Of a DNA stretch of 64,000 bases, positions 58,001 to 64,000 are shown one piece after another (the first letter of the stretch is position 1; every line of letters starts with the position of its first letter). The translations under genes were made by a program, and so were the position numbers. Under the pieces are notes generated by a model. The model was not told the DNA's origin and made no database searches. It saw nothing but the letters and a program-made list of their open reading frames with translations. The DNA is from an uncultured Sphingomonadaceae bacterium (lineage in GTDB: Bacteria > Pseudomonadota > Alphaproteobacteria > Sphingomonadales > Sphingomonadaceae), in the NCBI GenBank assembly GCA_947488625.1, contig CANKZR010000001.1:682001-746000 (forward strand), given 5' to 3'.

Positions 58001-58351
58001 CGCTTGGCGGAGCGCGGCGTGCTGGTTTCCATCGGCGCGCATGGACAGCAGGCTGGCATCGATGCGCACTGGGAAATCTGGTCTTTCGTGCGTGGCGGGA
58101 TGACGCCGCTCGAGGCCTTGCAGACGGCAACTATCGTGCCCGCCCGTTCACTGGGGATGGATCGCGAGATCGGTTCGCTGGAAGTCGGCAAGCTGGCGGA
58201 CATGGTAGTTCTTGATGGCAACCCGCTGGAGAATATCCGCAATACGGAGCGGGTCGATACCGTGATTTTGGGTGGCCGTGCCTATGACGCGCATACGATG
58301 AACGAAATCGTCACCGGCAACAGCCAGCGCGCACCTTACTGGTGGGAATAG
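55028..58351 (+). CDS. TolB-like beta-propeller and amidohydrolase fusion, exported
   Basis: A 1107-residue periplasmic or surface enzyme. A signal peptide (FGKILLLSTTAIMATAAAAQQ) is followed by a Pro/Glu-rich linker (PDPMPEPVPTPVAEPM). About 600 residues form repeated PD40/TolB-like blades with SPDG motifs (for example RFSPDGSRIAF, WSPDGQYIAA). The C-terminal 430 residues are an amidohydrolase with metal ligands in FVDAHAHGS, the likely carbamylated Lys in SVKNYNQP, LEHNIP and GAHGQQAG, and the usual terminal GKLADMVVLDGNPL. These fusions are often annotated as peptidase- or prolidase-like; the substrate is unknown. ATG at 55046 is a second possible start. Confidence 0.88.
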   Translation: MFRKFPMFGKILLLSTTAIMATAAAAQQPDPMPEPVPTPVAEPMAEPVLEQMSDATPEAEEDNSAWDVNNPPGVEITEVPINVDEGTWMDVDVSPDGRTVAFSLLGDIYTMPIAGGTPTRIAEGLAWEVQPRFSPDGSRIAFTSDRGGGDNIWIMNADGGDKRQLTDESFRLLNQPTWSPDGQYIAAKKHFTTGRSLGTGEVWLYHVSGGSGVALVERPNEQHQKELGEPTYAPDGSAIYYTRNITPGATFIYAQDSNTDLFNIERYDLETGEITTAVSGLGGAVRPTPSPDGRMLAFVRRENTRSQLYVKDMDTGEERMIYADLDQDVQETWAVTGVYPNMDWTPDNRSIVFWAGGKIRRVDADGSNVADIPFTVTDTRGVLPAPHPVIPVASDTVDVTMARFAEVSPDGDTVVFESLGKLYTMPAGGGTPRPLTSDGDALELFPSWSRDGDTIVYVRWTDEGLGHIRTVGRNGRSGRTVTGTPGHYARPHFSPDGQTIVFEKGEGGYLTAPEYSDNSGVYRISANGGDPVLVSRDMSAPHFGASNDRIFMTGSDDGNRVLVSTDLNGNDPRAHASGELVTGYHVSPTGKFFAFSENYDAFATPLMPGGQTVAISSSAKSLPTVEVSDSGASYIHWSDGGQRLNWSLGPTLYSASLDELFADAPPAGDVEEDVASFEPPATGVSMLRTVEADRHEGSLAITGARVISMAGEDGGIIENATILIEDDVIAAIGAAGTVTVPAGTPTIDASGRTIVPGFVDAHAHGSYAVDELVPQQNWNLLQMLALGTTTIHDPSNDTPFFVADDMQRAGMIVGPRMFSTGRIIYGARNPYAYAQIDTLEDALDHVRRLRAEGAPSVKNYNQPRRDQRQMVVEAARQENMLVVAEGGSLFGMDLNLIADGNSTLEHNIPVMTLYEDVLQFFSQSNTNYTPTLVVGYGGLAGDPYWRQATNVFEQPLLMAHTPPAILRAQTARRTTAPEGDFVDDDIARESIRLAERGVLVSIGAHGQQAGIDAHWEIWSFVRGGMTPLEALQTATIVPARSLGMDREIGSLEVGKLADMVVLDGNPLENIRNTERVDTVILGGRAYDAHTMNEIVTGNSQRAPYWWE

Positions 58352-58359
58352 GGTAATAG

Positions 58360-58386
58360 TCGGGCGGGGCGTCTAGTCCCGCCCGA
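58360..58386. terminator. Hairpin between convergent genes, possible bidirectional terminator
   Basis: TCGGGCGGG and CCCGCCCGA pair perfectly over nine bases around a nine-base loop. It starts nine bases after the stop of the amidohydrolase gene and covers the stop of the convergent TetR gene. There is no run of T on either side, so any termination would be weak or factor-assisted. Confidence 0.4.
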
Positions 58387-58993
58387 TACCGTCACGAAGC
58401 ATCGTGTTTGCAATGTCGGCGATCCGCTCGGATTGCGTTCCTTCATCCCAGACCGAATAGCGCAGACCCAGGAAAACGTTCATTCCCATGAGCGCCCAGG
58501 CATGCGCTTCGTCCATGCCATCGTGGAATTCTCCGGTGGCCTCACCCTTTTTTAGACGGTCGAGTATACGCTTTGCCGTGGTTTCATAATGTTCGCGGAA
58601 GCTTGCGGGATCGACGAATTCCGCTTCGTCGATGATGCGATAGACTTCCTTCTTCTCCCGCGCGAACTCCAGAAAGGAGTGCAGCGCTGCGCGTTCCACC
58701 TCGAAGGGGGTTAGCTCGGGCGTGATCGCTTCGCCCGCCTGGCTTGCGACTTGGCCGCTCATGTCTTTCACCAACGCGCGGAAGATCTCGTCCTTGCTGT
58801 CAAAGTAGGTGTAGAAACTGCCCAGCGCCGTGCCTGCCCGTCGGGTGATCCCGCTGATCGAGGCCTCGTGGAAGCCCTTCTCCCCAAACTCCTTGGCCGC
58901 TGCATCCAGCAGCTTGCGCAGGGTCTGTCGCCCGCGTTCGGTGCGGGGAACCTTGCTTTCGCCAGGCGGAGTGCGCGGGGTACGTGTTGCCAT
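58373..58993 (-). CDS. TetR family transcriptional regulator
   Basis: A 206-residue repressor-type regulator. The N-terminal helix-turn-helix reads LLDAAAKEFGEKGFHEASISGITRRAGTALGSFYTYFDSKDEIF, the canonical TetR pattern. The ligand-binding domain (about 80-200) includes VERAALHSFLEFAREKKEVYRIIDE and gives no clear ligand. It is divergent from the TonB receptor operon with 110 bp between starts, and a promoter with an inverted repeat lies in that gap. The most likely target is that operon. The ligand could be the compound the operon imports. Confidence 0.9.
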   Translation of the reverse strand: MATRTPRTPPGESKVPRTERGRQTLRKLLDAAAKEFGEKGFHEASISGITRRAGTALGSFYTYFDSKDEIFRALVKDMSGQVASQAGEAITPELTPFEVERAALHSFLEFAREKKEVYRIIDEAEFVDPASFREHYETTAKRILDRLKKGEATGEFHDGMDEAHAWALMGMNVFLGLRYSVWDEGTQSERIADIANTMLRDGIGRD

Positions 58994-59039
58994 TCTGCAA
59001 TGGCTAACCGCTTTTCGGGGTCAGCGCAAAAGTTTAAAG

Positions 59040-59068
59040 TTGAAAGGTGGTTCATGTTTCAATATTAG
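59040..59068 (+). promoter_or_regulatory. Strong sigma-70 promoter with overlapping inverted repeat before the TonB receptor
   Basis: TTGAAA (59040-59045) and TATTAG (59063-59068) are 17 bases apart, near consensus. Transcription would begin near 59075 and the leader to the ATG at 59104 holds GGGAG at 59092-59096. The -35 box is also the left arm of an inverted repeat, TTGAAA-N11-TTTCAA (59040-59062), that could be the TetR operator. Confidence 0.6.
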
Positions 59069-59103
59069 GCTCGGCAATAACAAGCGTTCTTGGGAGAATA
59101 CTG

Positions 59104-61464
59104 ATGTCGAAGGCCACTCTCTGGCAATCCGCCGCTACTGCCGCTGTCCTTTGTGCGATGGCTGCGCCCGTTCATGCCCAGCAGGTCGAGGAAACCGATC
59201 CCCAGGCTGAGGAGGCCACGGGCGGTGCCATCATCGTAACCGCGCGTCGCCGTGAGGAACGCCTCGTGGACGTGCCGGTCGCCGTCACCACCTTCGGCGC
59301 GGAAGAACTGCAGCAGCGCGGCTCTGTCGATATTACCGACATCGCGCAGGTTACGCCAAACACGACGCTGGAAGAATCGCGCGGCACCAACTCCACGCTT
59401 TCCGCCTTCATCCGTGGCATCGGCCAGCAGGATCCGGTTTCCGGCTTCGAGCAGGGCGTGGGCATCTATCTGGATGACGTTTATCTCAACCGTCCTCAGG
59501 CCGCCGTGCTCGACATCTACGATGTGGAGCGGATCGAGGTTCTTCGCGGACCGCAGGGTACGCTCTACGGCCGCAACACCATCGGTGGCGCGGTGAAATA
59601 CGTGACGCGCGATCTGCCGGACGAAACCAGCCTGCGTCTGCGCGGCACGGTGGGTACCTACGGCCGTGCAGAAGGTGTAGTCACAGCTTCTACTCCCATT
59701 ACAGACATGATCCGCATCGGTGGCTCCGTAGCGCGCCTCTCGCGCGATGGCTTTGGTGAAAACCTCACTACGGGCGAGGAAAACTACAACAAGAATATCT
59801 GGGCAGCGCGTGGAACCTTGGAGATCGGCGCCAACAGCGAACCCGTGCTAATCCGCGTCTCGGGTGACTACTCACGCGACAAGTCCAACGCGCGCGGCGG
59901 CCACCGCCTCATCCCCGGTTTCACTTCCGGTGCGCCAGTGCTGGATGACGTATTTGATACGCGCGGCGGCCTCACCGATCCGGAGCAGGACGTGGAAGCT
60001 TACGGTTTCGCGATCAACGCGCGAGTCGATATTTCCGATGCGCTGACGTTCCGCTCAATCACCTCTTATCGCGAGGATGAAAGCGCCTCCCCCATCGATT
60101 TTGATGCGCTGCCTGCAGTCGATCTCGACGTTCCGGCCTTCTACCGCAACGACCAGATCAGCCAGGAAGTGCAGCTCATCTGGGACGATGGCGGCCGGTT
60201 CAGCGGTTTGCTGGGTGGCTATTATCTGGACGCCAGTGCCGACACCCAGTTCGACGTACGCTTGTTCACCACGTTCGACGGGTTTACAGCCTTTACGCAG
60301 GCCAACGTCGATACAGAGACCTTCGCCGTGTTCGGTGATTTCTCCTACGACCTGACCGACCAGCTCAGCCTGTCGCTTGGCGGTCGTTACACATGGGATG
60401 AACGCACTGCGGATATCCTTAGGCAAAGCTATCTGGGTGGCGGTTCGCCTGTATTCGGCGGGGCAGGCGTTCCCTTCGGTGCGCCTGGCACCGACTTCCA
60501 GGGCAGCGCCGATTTCGAAAAGTTCACCCCTCGCGTCTCGCTTAGCTTCCAGCCGACGCCTGATCACAATATCTACGCCAGCTACTCGCAGGGCTTCAAG
60601 GGTGGCGGTTTCGATCCGCGCGGCGTGGGCACAAATGCACCTGCCGCGACACCCCTCATGCCGACGGACGAAGAAGTTGCCGATTTCCTCAGCTTCGAGC
60701 CGGAATCGGTCGACAGCTATGAAGTTGGCTACAAGGGAAGCCTGCTGGACGATGCGATCTACATTGCGGTCGCAGCGTTTTATGCCGACTATACCGACGT
60801 CCAGATCCCGGGTTCTGTAGGCTGTACGACAATCGTCAACGGCCAGCCGACCCAAAGCTTCTGCGGTATCGTGACGAACGCGGGCGCAGTCGAAATCAAG
60901 GGCCTCGAATTCGAAACGAACGCTCGCCTCGGCCGCGATATGTTTTCCGATGGAGACGAGCTTCGATTGCTGGGTTCGCTCGGCTGGATCGACGCCGAGT
61001 ACAAGGAATATATTGCGTTGATCGGTGGCCAACCCACCGATGTCGCGGATTTCCGCGAAGTACAGAACACTCCGGAATGGAGTGGTAGTGCTACTCTTGG
61101 CTACACCACGCCAGCTGGTTCGGGCGATCTCTATCTCGGTTCCACCGTGTCCTATCGCAGCGAGACAACGCAGTTTGAAATTCCCAATCCCTTCCTCGAC
61201 CAGCCCGGTTATGCGCTGCTGGATGCCAGCATCGTGTGGACCAGCGGCGATGGCGGCTTCAGCCTCGGTCTTTACGGACGAAACCTGACGGACAAGGAAT
61301 ATCGCACTTCGGGCTATACGTTCGTGGCAGCCGATCCGGTAACGGGTGAACTGGCAACGGGGCCCGGCGGATTGCCTGTGCCAACGCTGGGCACCGAAGG
61401 TACGCTGACCGCATTCTACGGCAACCCGCGCCAAGTCTATCTTACCGCCACCATCGAATTCTGA
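59104..61464 (+). CDS. TonB-dependent outer-membrane receptor
   Basis: A 786-residue receptor. The signal peptide ends at PVHAQQ (about residue 26). The TonB box region is near IIVTARRREE (about 41-50). The plug follows, with VPVAVTTFGAEEL, DVERIEVLRGPQGTLYGRN and TIGGAVKYVTRDL. A beta-barrel of about 22 strands ends with Phe (VYLTATIEF). The pattern is of the sphingomonad iron/complex-carbon receptor type and does not reveal the ligand. ATG at 59104 has GGGAG seven bases before it and is preferred over the open frame from 59047. It heads an operon with an alpha/beta hydrolase and an MFS transporter. Confidence 0.92.
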   Translation: MSKATLWQSAATAAVLCAMAAPVHAQQVEETDPQAEEATGGAIIVTARRREERLVDVPVAVTTFGAEELQQRGSVDITDIAQVTPNTTLEESRGTNSTLSAFIRGIGQQDPVSGFEQGVGIYLDDVYLNRPQAAVLDIYDVERIEVLRGPQGTLYGRNTIGGAVKYVTRDLPDETSLRLRGTVGTYGRAEGVVTASTPITDMIRIGGSVARLSRDGFGENLTTGEENYNKNIWAARGTLEIGANSEPVLIRVSGDYSRDKSNARGGHRLIPGFTSGAPVLDDVFDTRGGLTDPEQDVEAYGFAINARVDISDALTFRSITSYREDESASPIDFDALPAVDLDVPAFYRNDQISQEVQLIWDDGGRFSGLLGGYYLDASADTQFDVRLFTTFDGFTAFTQANVDTETFAVFGDFSYDLTDQLSLSLGGRYTWDERTADILRQSYLGGGSPVFGGAGVPFGAPGTDFQGSADFEKFTPRVSLSFQPTPDHNIYASYSQGFKGGGFDPRGVGTNAPAATPLMPTDEEVADFLSFEPESVDSYEVGYKGSLLDDAIYIAVAAFYADYTDVQIPGSVGCTTIVNGQPTQSFCGIVTNAGAVEIKGLEFETNARLGRDMFSDGDELRLLGSLGWIDAEYKEYIALIGGQPTDVADFREVQNTPEWSGSATLGYTTPAGSGDLYLGSTVSYRSETTQFEIPNPFLDQPGYALLDASIVWTSGDGGFSLGLYGRNLTDKEYRTSGYTFVAADPVTGELATGPGGLPVPTLGTEGTLTAFYGNPRQVYLTATIEF

Positions 61465-61492
61465 TCCGCGTGCCTGCGGACAGAACGCATCG

Positions 61493-62353
61493 ATGATGGA
61501 CTACCGTGAACACCGCTATGATAGCGCGTGCGGACAGCTTGAACTGTTCGCACGCGACTATCCCGGCGATGGGCCTGCACTGCTGTTGATGCATGGCCTG
61601 ACCCGTAACAGCGGAGATTTCGAACCACTGGCGCAGCATCTTGCCGGCCAGTACCGCCTGATCGTGCCGGATCAGCGGGGGCGCGGCCTGTCGCAACATG
61701 ATCCGGACCCGTCGAACTACCGGCCCGATATCTATGCAGGCGATATGTTCGCTCTGCTCGACAGCCTTGGTATCGAGCGGCCCGGTCTGATTGGCACCAG
61801 CATGGGCGGGTTGATGGCAATGGTGATGAACGCGGTTAAACCCGGCAGTTTCCCTGCCATCGTGTTCAACGACATAGGTCCGGTCTTGGATGCAGAAGGG
61901 CTGGGGCGCATCGGCGGATACGTGGGCGTAGCGGAGCCATACGCAGACTGGGATGCAGCGGCAGAAGCATGCGCCGCAATCAATGCAAGCGCCTTTCCCG
62001 ATTACGGGAAGGAACACTGGCACGCCTGGGCGCGGCGCACATGCCGCGAAGTGGCCGACGGCCGAATTGCCTTGGCTTATGATCCCGCAATTGCCGATGG
62101 TTTCGCCGATACCGGTGAAGCATCGCAACCCGACTTGTGGCCATTGTGGGATGCTCTGGGAGAAACTCCCGTCCTGGTGATCCGCGGTGCATTGTCGGAT
62201 CTGCTGGCACCCGATACGGTGGCGGAGATGGAAGATCGTCACTCGGGGCCCTTTACACATGTAGAGGTGCCGAACCGGGGGCACGCCCCAATGCTGGACG
62301 AACCTGCCTCACTGACCGCAATTCTGCCATTTCTGAAAGAACATCTGACATGA
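61493..62353 (+). CDS. Alpha/beta hydrolase
   Basis: A 286-residue alpha/beta-fold hydrolase. The oxyanion loop is LLMHGLTRNS (about 31-40), the nucleophile Ser103 is in LIGTSMGGLM, and the acid and His come near LLAPDT and NRGHAPMLDE. It lacks a signal peptide, so it acts in the cytoplasm on material taken in by the receptor and transporter around it. Esters or lactones are the usual substrates; dehalogenase or epoxide hydrolase activity is not indicated. It starts 28 bases after the receptor stop, and its stop overlaps the MFS gene by ATGA. Confidence 0.9.
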   Translation: MMDYREHRYDSACGQLELFARDYPGDGPALLLMHGLTRNSGDFEPLAQHLAGQYRLIVPDQRGRGLSQHDPDPSNYRPDIYAGDMFALLDSLGIERPGLIGTSMGGLMAMVMNAVKPGSFPAIVFNDIGPVLDAEGLGRIGGYVGVAEPYADWDAAAEACAAINASAFPDYGKEHWHAWARRTCREVADGRIALAYDPAIADGFADTGEASQPDLWPLWDALGETPVLVIRGALSDLLAPDTVAEMEDRHSGPFTHVEVPNRGHAPMLDEPASLTAILPFLKEHLT

Positions 62354-63630
62354 CGACCCAGGCCAGCGCCACACAGCGCGATCCGCATCGCAACGTCGTG
62401 CTGGGAATGTTGCTGGTCGTTTATATCTTCAATTTCGTCGATCGGCAGATACTGTCTATTCTGGCCGCGCCGATCCAGGCCGATCTGCAACTGAGCGACA
62501 GTGAGATGGGACTGCTGGGCGGGCTGGCTTTTGCTTTGCTATATTCCACCATGGCCGTGCCACTGGCTGCACTGGCCGACCGTACCAGCCGCAGCTGGGT
62601 CATCGCCGTGTCGCTGGCAGCGTGGAGCGGCTTTACCGCGCTGTGTGGCCTTGCAGGTAATTTCTGGCACATTTTCCTCGCCCGCCTTGGCGTCGGTATT
62701 GGAGAGGCAGGCGGCGTCGCGCCCTCCTATGCGTTGATCGGCGACTATTTCCCCAGCGAGCGGCGAGCAACTGCGCTGTCCATCTATTCGCTGGGCATAC
62801 CGATCGGATCGGGCATCGGCGTCTTGATGGGCGGCTATATCGCCGCGACTGTCGACTGGCGTACGGCGTTCTTCACTGTGGGCCTGGCTGGCGTGTTCAT
62901 CGTACCGATCTTCAAATTTCTGGTGCGCGACAAGGCCAAGCCCAAGGTTGCGGCGGACAATCCTGCGCCGTTGCCCGAAATGCCTTCACTCAAGGAAACG
63001 GCTGCTGTGCTGGCGCGAAAAAAGAGCTTCTGGCTCCTCTCCTTCGGCGCGTCCATGTCATCCATGCTGGGCTATGGTATCGCCTTCTGGCTGCCCAGCC
63101 TACTGATCCGCAGCTTCGGTTTCGACCTTGTGCAGGCATCGCAATTCTTCGGCGCGGTGTTGCTGCTGGGCGGGGTAATCGGCGTTCTGGCGGGCGGTAT
63201 GATCGCAGATCGGTTAGGAAGCCGAGATCGCGCGTTTTACGCGTGGCTGCCGGGGCTTGCTTTCTTCCTTGGCGCACCGCTCTTTGCGGCAGGCATATCC
63301 AGCACGGATGCGCAAACGGCCTTCCTCCTGTTCCTTCTGCCGCAGGCGCTGGCTTACGTGTGGCTCGGCCCGGTTCTGTCGGCTGTGCAACACCTCGTGG
63401 TGCCCGCAGCCCGTTCGACCGCCTCGGCCCTGTTTCTGCTTATCAACAACCTGATCGGCCTTGGCGGGGGCATCTATGCGCTGGGCGCCTTGTCGGACTT
63501 CCTGACGCCGATCTACGGCGACGAAGCCTTGCGCTATTCCATGCTCTATGGGCTTTCGCTCTATGGCGTGGCTGCACTGTTGATGGCGCTGGCGGGACCG
63601 GCCCTGCGCAAGGATTGGGTCGCCGAGTAG
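62350..63630 (+). CDS. MFS transporter, spinster-like
   Basis: A 426-residue transporter with 12 predicted helices. The first helices contain NFVDRQILSILAAPIQADLQLSDSEMGLLGGLAFALLY, typical of the spinster-like subgroup of the major facilitator superfamily. The motif A loop is ALADRTSRSW, and FFLARLGVGIGEAG is read in the fourth helix region. It would bring the hydrolase substrate or product across the inner membrane. The operon order receptor, hydrolase, transporter is compact, with an ATGA overlap. The open frame from 62137 is not used since it lies inside the hydrolase. Confidence 0.9.
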   Translation: MTTQASATQRDPHRNVVLGMLLVVYIFNFVDRQILSILAAPIQADLQLSDSEMGLLGGLAFALLYSTMAVPLAALADRTSRSWVIAVSLAAWSGFTALCGLAGNFWHIFLARLGVGIGEAGGVAPSYALIGDYFPSERRATALSIYSLGIPIGSGIGVLMGGYIAATVDWRTAFFTVGLAGVFIVPIFKFLVRDKAKPKVAADNPAPLPEMPSLKETAAVLARKKSFWLLSFGASMSSMLGYGIAFWLPSLLIRSFGFDLVQASQFFGAVLLLGGVIGVLAGGMIADRLGSRDRAFYAWLPGLAFFLGAPLFAAGISSTDAQTAFLLFLLPQALAYVWLGPVLSAVQHLVVPAARSTASALFLLINNLIGLGGGIYALGALSDFLTPIYGDEALRYSMLYGLSLYGVAALLMALAGPALRKDWVAE

Positions 63631-63720
63631 GGCGAAAATTCCAGAGACGATGGTTCCTGCACCAAAGGAGCACTACTTCACTTTGCCATAAGCAAATTGC
63701 TGCGCTAAAGAGAGTATGTG

Positions 63721-64000
63721 GTGGAAGTGATTAAGAATAGCTCCGATCCGGCTGTAAGAGAATTAATCGATTGCAGCCCGGTCGCCTCGGTGGTCAGCGA
63801 CCCTCGCTTGCCCGACAACCCGATTATTGCCTGTAACGAGGCATTCAAGGAATTGACCGGATACGACGAGGATGAAATCGTCGGTCGCAATTGCCGTTTT
63901 CTGGCCGGACCGGGAACAGAGCCCTGGCTGACCGAAACGATCCGGCAGGGCGTGAGAGAGCGCAAACCGGTGCTGGTCGAGATCCTCAATTACAAGAAGG
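63721..64000 (+). CDS. LOV-domain photosensor, N-terminal part (cut by window end)
   Basis: The first 93 codons of a gene that runs past the window. The segment [13 protein letters not shown] (about 60-72) contains the NCRFL motif whose Cys forms the flavin adduct in blue-light LOV domains; [14 protein letters not shown] before it is the usual PAS-fold helix. GTG at 63721 (a second GTG is at 63718) has AGAGAG at 63709-63714. In related bacteria such domains lead into histidine kinases or DNA-binding domains, but nothing after the LOV core is visible, so the output is unknown. It lies 90 bp after the MFS gene. Confidence 0.85.
   Translation, partial: MEVIKNSSDPAVRELIDCSPVASVVSDPRLPDNPIIACNEAFKELTGYDEDEIVGRNCRFLAGPGTEPWLTETIRQGVRERKPVLVEILNYKK

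Noticed and set aside
56939-58069. 376-codon open frame on the minus strand
   Set aside because: Antisense to the amidohydrolase domain, composition of a shadow frame.
60055-61434. 459-codon open frame on the minus strand
   Set aside because: Antisense to the TonB receptor barrel, with no recognisable motif or ribosome binding site.

Overview
This is a gene-dense, GC-rich window with about 50 complete genes, one partial gene at the right edge and one gene remnant. The content points to an alphaproteobacterium, most likely a marine or soil member of the Sphingomonadales close to Erythrobacteraceae. The pointers are a TonB-receptor/hydrolase/MFS uptake locus, a TolB-amidohydrolase fusion, a LOV-domain protein and a large Wzx/Wzy-type exopolysaccharide (EPS) cluster. 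The placement is inferred from gene content only. I see no tRNA, rRNA, CRISPR array, intact insertion sequence or prophage.

Layout. (1) 1-8.4 kb is metabolic: a PaaG-like enoyl-CoA hydratase, a large SDR/membrane fusion, a ZIP metal transporter, an ExoD-like protein, an isoaspartyl methyltransferase fused to an erythromycin-esterase-like domain, and fumarase C on the minus strand. (2) 8.5-16.7 kb is a respiratory island: CtaG-type assembly factor, cytochrome b561, two c-type cytochrome lipoproteins, a subunit II-cytochrome c fusion, a subunit I+III fusion, two small membrane proteins and a sorbosone-dehydrogenase-like lipoprotein. (3) 16.9-20.2 kb carries the parts of a phosphorelay: a LuxR-type response regulator, a free Hpt protein and a hybrid PAS histidine kinase. 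A decayed sugar kinase follows. (4) 20.9-49.5 kb is the EPS cluster.

The EPS cluster runs in alternating strand blocks. It has an initiating phosphoglycosyl transferase, four glycosyltransferases, a Wzx-like flippase, an O-antigen-ligase/Wzy-like polymerase, a BY-kinase co-polymerase and a short outer-membrane export lipoprotein coupled to a beta-barrel. Precursor genes are Ugd, a FlaA1/CapD dehydratase and a DegT aminotransferase. Decoration genes are a sulfotransferase, a pyruvyl transferase, an N-formyltransferase with a PIG-L deacetylase, an AsnB-type amidotransferase, a methyltransferase and an ATP-grasp enzyme. There is also a secreted polysaccharide lyase. Together they suggest a strongly anionic EPS, possibly sulfated, pyruvylated and carrying an N-formylated amino sugar. 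LuxR-family regulators sit at both ends.

(5) 49.7-64 kb holds a LuxR regulator with an altered receiver domain, a three-subunit PaoABC-like molybdenum hydroxylase, the TolB-amidohydrolase fusion, and a TetR regulator divergent from a TonB receptor/alpha-beta hydrolase/MFS operon. A LOV-domain protein is cut by the window end.
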